From: Sphingobium sp.
GTDB taxonomy: Bacteria; Pseudomonadota; Alphaproteobacteria; Sphingomonadales; Sphingomonadaceae
Assembly (NCBI GenBank): GCA_017744605.1
Contig: JAGIAZ010000007.1
Span: 62,001-126,000, forward strand
DNA length: 64,000 nucleotides
Reading direction: 5' to 3'
Notes under the pieces: model-generated
Databases searched by the model: none
Told to the model about the DNA's origin: nothing
The model's input: the letters and a program-made list of their open reading frames with translations, nothing else
Part shown: positions 63,124-64,000 of the stretch, in pieces
Layout: each line of letters begins with the position of its first letter
How positions within the stretch are numbered: position 1 is the first letter of the stretch
Translations under genes and position numbers: made by a program

Positions 63124-64000
63124 TTAGAGCGAGACTTTCGCACCCATTACGAGACGGCGGCCGATCAGATCGAACAGGCCGCCATTGGTCTGCACCGCAT
63201 TGTTGCCGAACGTCGCCCAATAAGGCGTGACCGGCGGCGACTTGTCGAGCAGATTGGTGACGTTGAGGAACACCTGCAGATCCTTGCCTCCCAGCTCGAA
63301 ATTATAGGCGAAGTTCAGGTCCACATAATAAACGGCCGGAACCCGATTATGGCTGATCACGCTCATGCCCGGCGTGGGTGCGGCCGGCGCTGTCTTGGCG
63401 GGATTGTTTTCGTTCGTGCCCGGCGAGATGTAACGGCCCTGCACGAATATCGAGAAGGGCCCATTGCGATAGTTCAGGTTGCTGGTGAGCTTGAACCGGG
63501 CATAGGGGTACGCAGTGCCGGTCGAGGCCTCGATGCCGGTCTGGCCGGCACGATCGATCGTCGCCGGATTAGGATTGGCGGCCGTCGGCGCGCCCGTTTC
63601 CGAACGCTCGATAAGCCAGCTTGCAAAGGCACGTCCTGAGATCGATTCCTGGCCGCCGCCAAACAGCTTGAGGCTGGTCCGATAGCTGGTCTCGAGATCG
63701 ACGCCGGACACCACCGACTTGTTGATGTTGACATAGACGTCGCCGACCAGGGTGAGCGCCTTCGTGTTGGGGTCACGCGTTACGAGCGCGCAATATTGCG
63801 TCTGGCCGGCATCGCAGTTGTTCACGACGTTCTGCGTACCAACCTGACCGATCGCGTCCTTGATCTTGATGCGATACCAGTCGAGCGACACCGAGAAACC
63901 TTTGAAGAATTCCGGCTGATAGATTGCGCCCGCGGTAAACGTGTCCGCCAGCTCCGGCTTCACCGCCGGATTGCCGCCCGAGACGCGCGTGATGAACACC
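63124..64000 (-). CDS. TonB-dependent receptor, C-terminal part (N-terminus outside window)
   Basis: About 291 residues at the barrel end of a TonB-dependent receptor. [23 protein letters not shown] and [16 protein letters not shown] are the usual late-barrel repeats, [16 protein letters not shown] is the 'NLLD' motif near the C-terminus, and it ends VMGAKVSL, with Leu rather than the common Phe. It runs off the right edge. Ligand unknown. The 280 bases between it and adhC contain no gene that I can see. Confidence 0.88.
   Translation of the reverse strand, partial: VFITRVSGGNPAVKPELADTFTAGAIYQPEFFKGFSVSLDWYRIKIKDAIGQVGTQNVVNNCDAGQTQYCALVTRDPNTKALTLVGDVYVNINKSVVSGVDLETSYRTSLKLFGGGQESISGRAFASWLIERSETGAPTAANPNPATIDRAGQTGIEASTGTAYPYARFKLTSNLNYRNGPFSIFVQGRYISPGTNENNPAKTAPAAPTPGMSVISHNRVPAVYYVDLNFAYNFELGGKDLQVFLNVTNLLDKSPPVTPYWATFGNNAVQTNGGLFDLIGRRLVMGAKVSL

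Noticed and set aside
61731..63143. Extended adhC frame of 470 codons
   Set aside because: Class III dehydrogenases are about 370 aa; the first 100 codons show no homology, and a ribosome site precedes ATG 62843.

Overview
The window is high-GC DNA from an alphaproteobacterium, most likely a sphingomonad (Sphingobium/Novosphingobium/Sphingomonas type). The reasons are a ligK-ligU-ligI-lsdA block divergent from a ligJ...ligABC block, a ferC/ferBA locus, a DesA/LigM-type aryl O-demethylase, several large TonB-dependent receptors, and MFS and SnoaL-like proteins. Gene symbols come from recognising protein sequence and motifs by eye; no database search was run.

Layout. 0-10.4 kb: a near-complete protocatechuate 4,5-cleavage pathway (LigA/B dioxygenase, LigC dehydrogenase, LigI lactonase, LigU tautomerase, LigJ hydratase, LigK aldolase) with a lignostilbene dioxygenase, a DUF1932 dehydrogenase and a VanA/DdmC-like Rieske oxygenase set between ligJ and ligA. 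10.6-16.8 kb: aldo/keto reductase, two SnoaL-like proteins, a 4HBT thioesterase, a CmcJ/NvfI-like protein, an MFS carrier and a stand-alone MetE-like protein. 17-24.6 kb: a TonB receptor, three related cupins (2,4'-dihydroxyacetophenone dioxygenase type), an SDR and two zinc alcohol dehydrogenases. 24.7-34.6 kb: small exported proteins, a benzoylformate-decarboxylase-like ThDP enzyme, a second TonB receptor, a beta-keto acid cleavage enzyme, an IclR regulator, DUF4169, the tetrahydrofolate-dependent O-demethylase and an alpha/beta hydrolase. 34.7-38.4 kb: ferulate side-chain removal (FerA, FerB, FerC).

38.4-51.5 kb has a different character: a broken tRNA-Arg 5' half, an intact tRNA-Arg(CCG), a LysR/MFS pair, a decayed Tat-signal gene, an AAC(3)-I-like acetyltransferase in one operon with a two-component system, a divergent heavy-metal-type RND efflux trio and a PEP-CTERM protein. 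This looks like an acquired stress/efflux segment beside a tRNA integration scar.

51.5-64 kb: VOC, SnoaL-like, SDR and MFS genes; then an uncharacterised set (two paralogous exported proteins, a SnoaL protein, a DUF6152 protein, a tandem MarR regulator, two DUF6644-like membrane proteins); then glutathione-dependent formaldehyde oxidation (FghA, two VOC proteins, class III alcohol dehydrogenase) and the C-terminal part of a third TonB receptor.

Together: lignin-derived aromatics enter through outer-membrane receptors and MFS carriers. Stilbenes, cinnamates and possibly aryl ketones or aryl keto acids lose their side chains. Methoxy groups are removed by an oxygenase (giving formaldehyde, handled by AdhC/FghA) and by a THF methyltransferase. 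Protocatechuate is then taken through the 4,5-cleavage pathway to pyruvate and oxaloacetate. The best candidate for an undescribed system is the DUF6152/DUF6644/tandem-MarR group at about 55-59.8 kb; second are the triple-cupin cluster and the 11.7-14.2 kb cassette.
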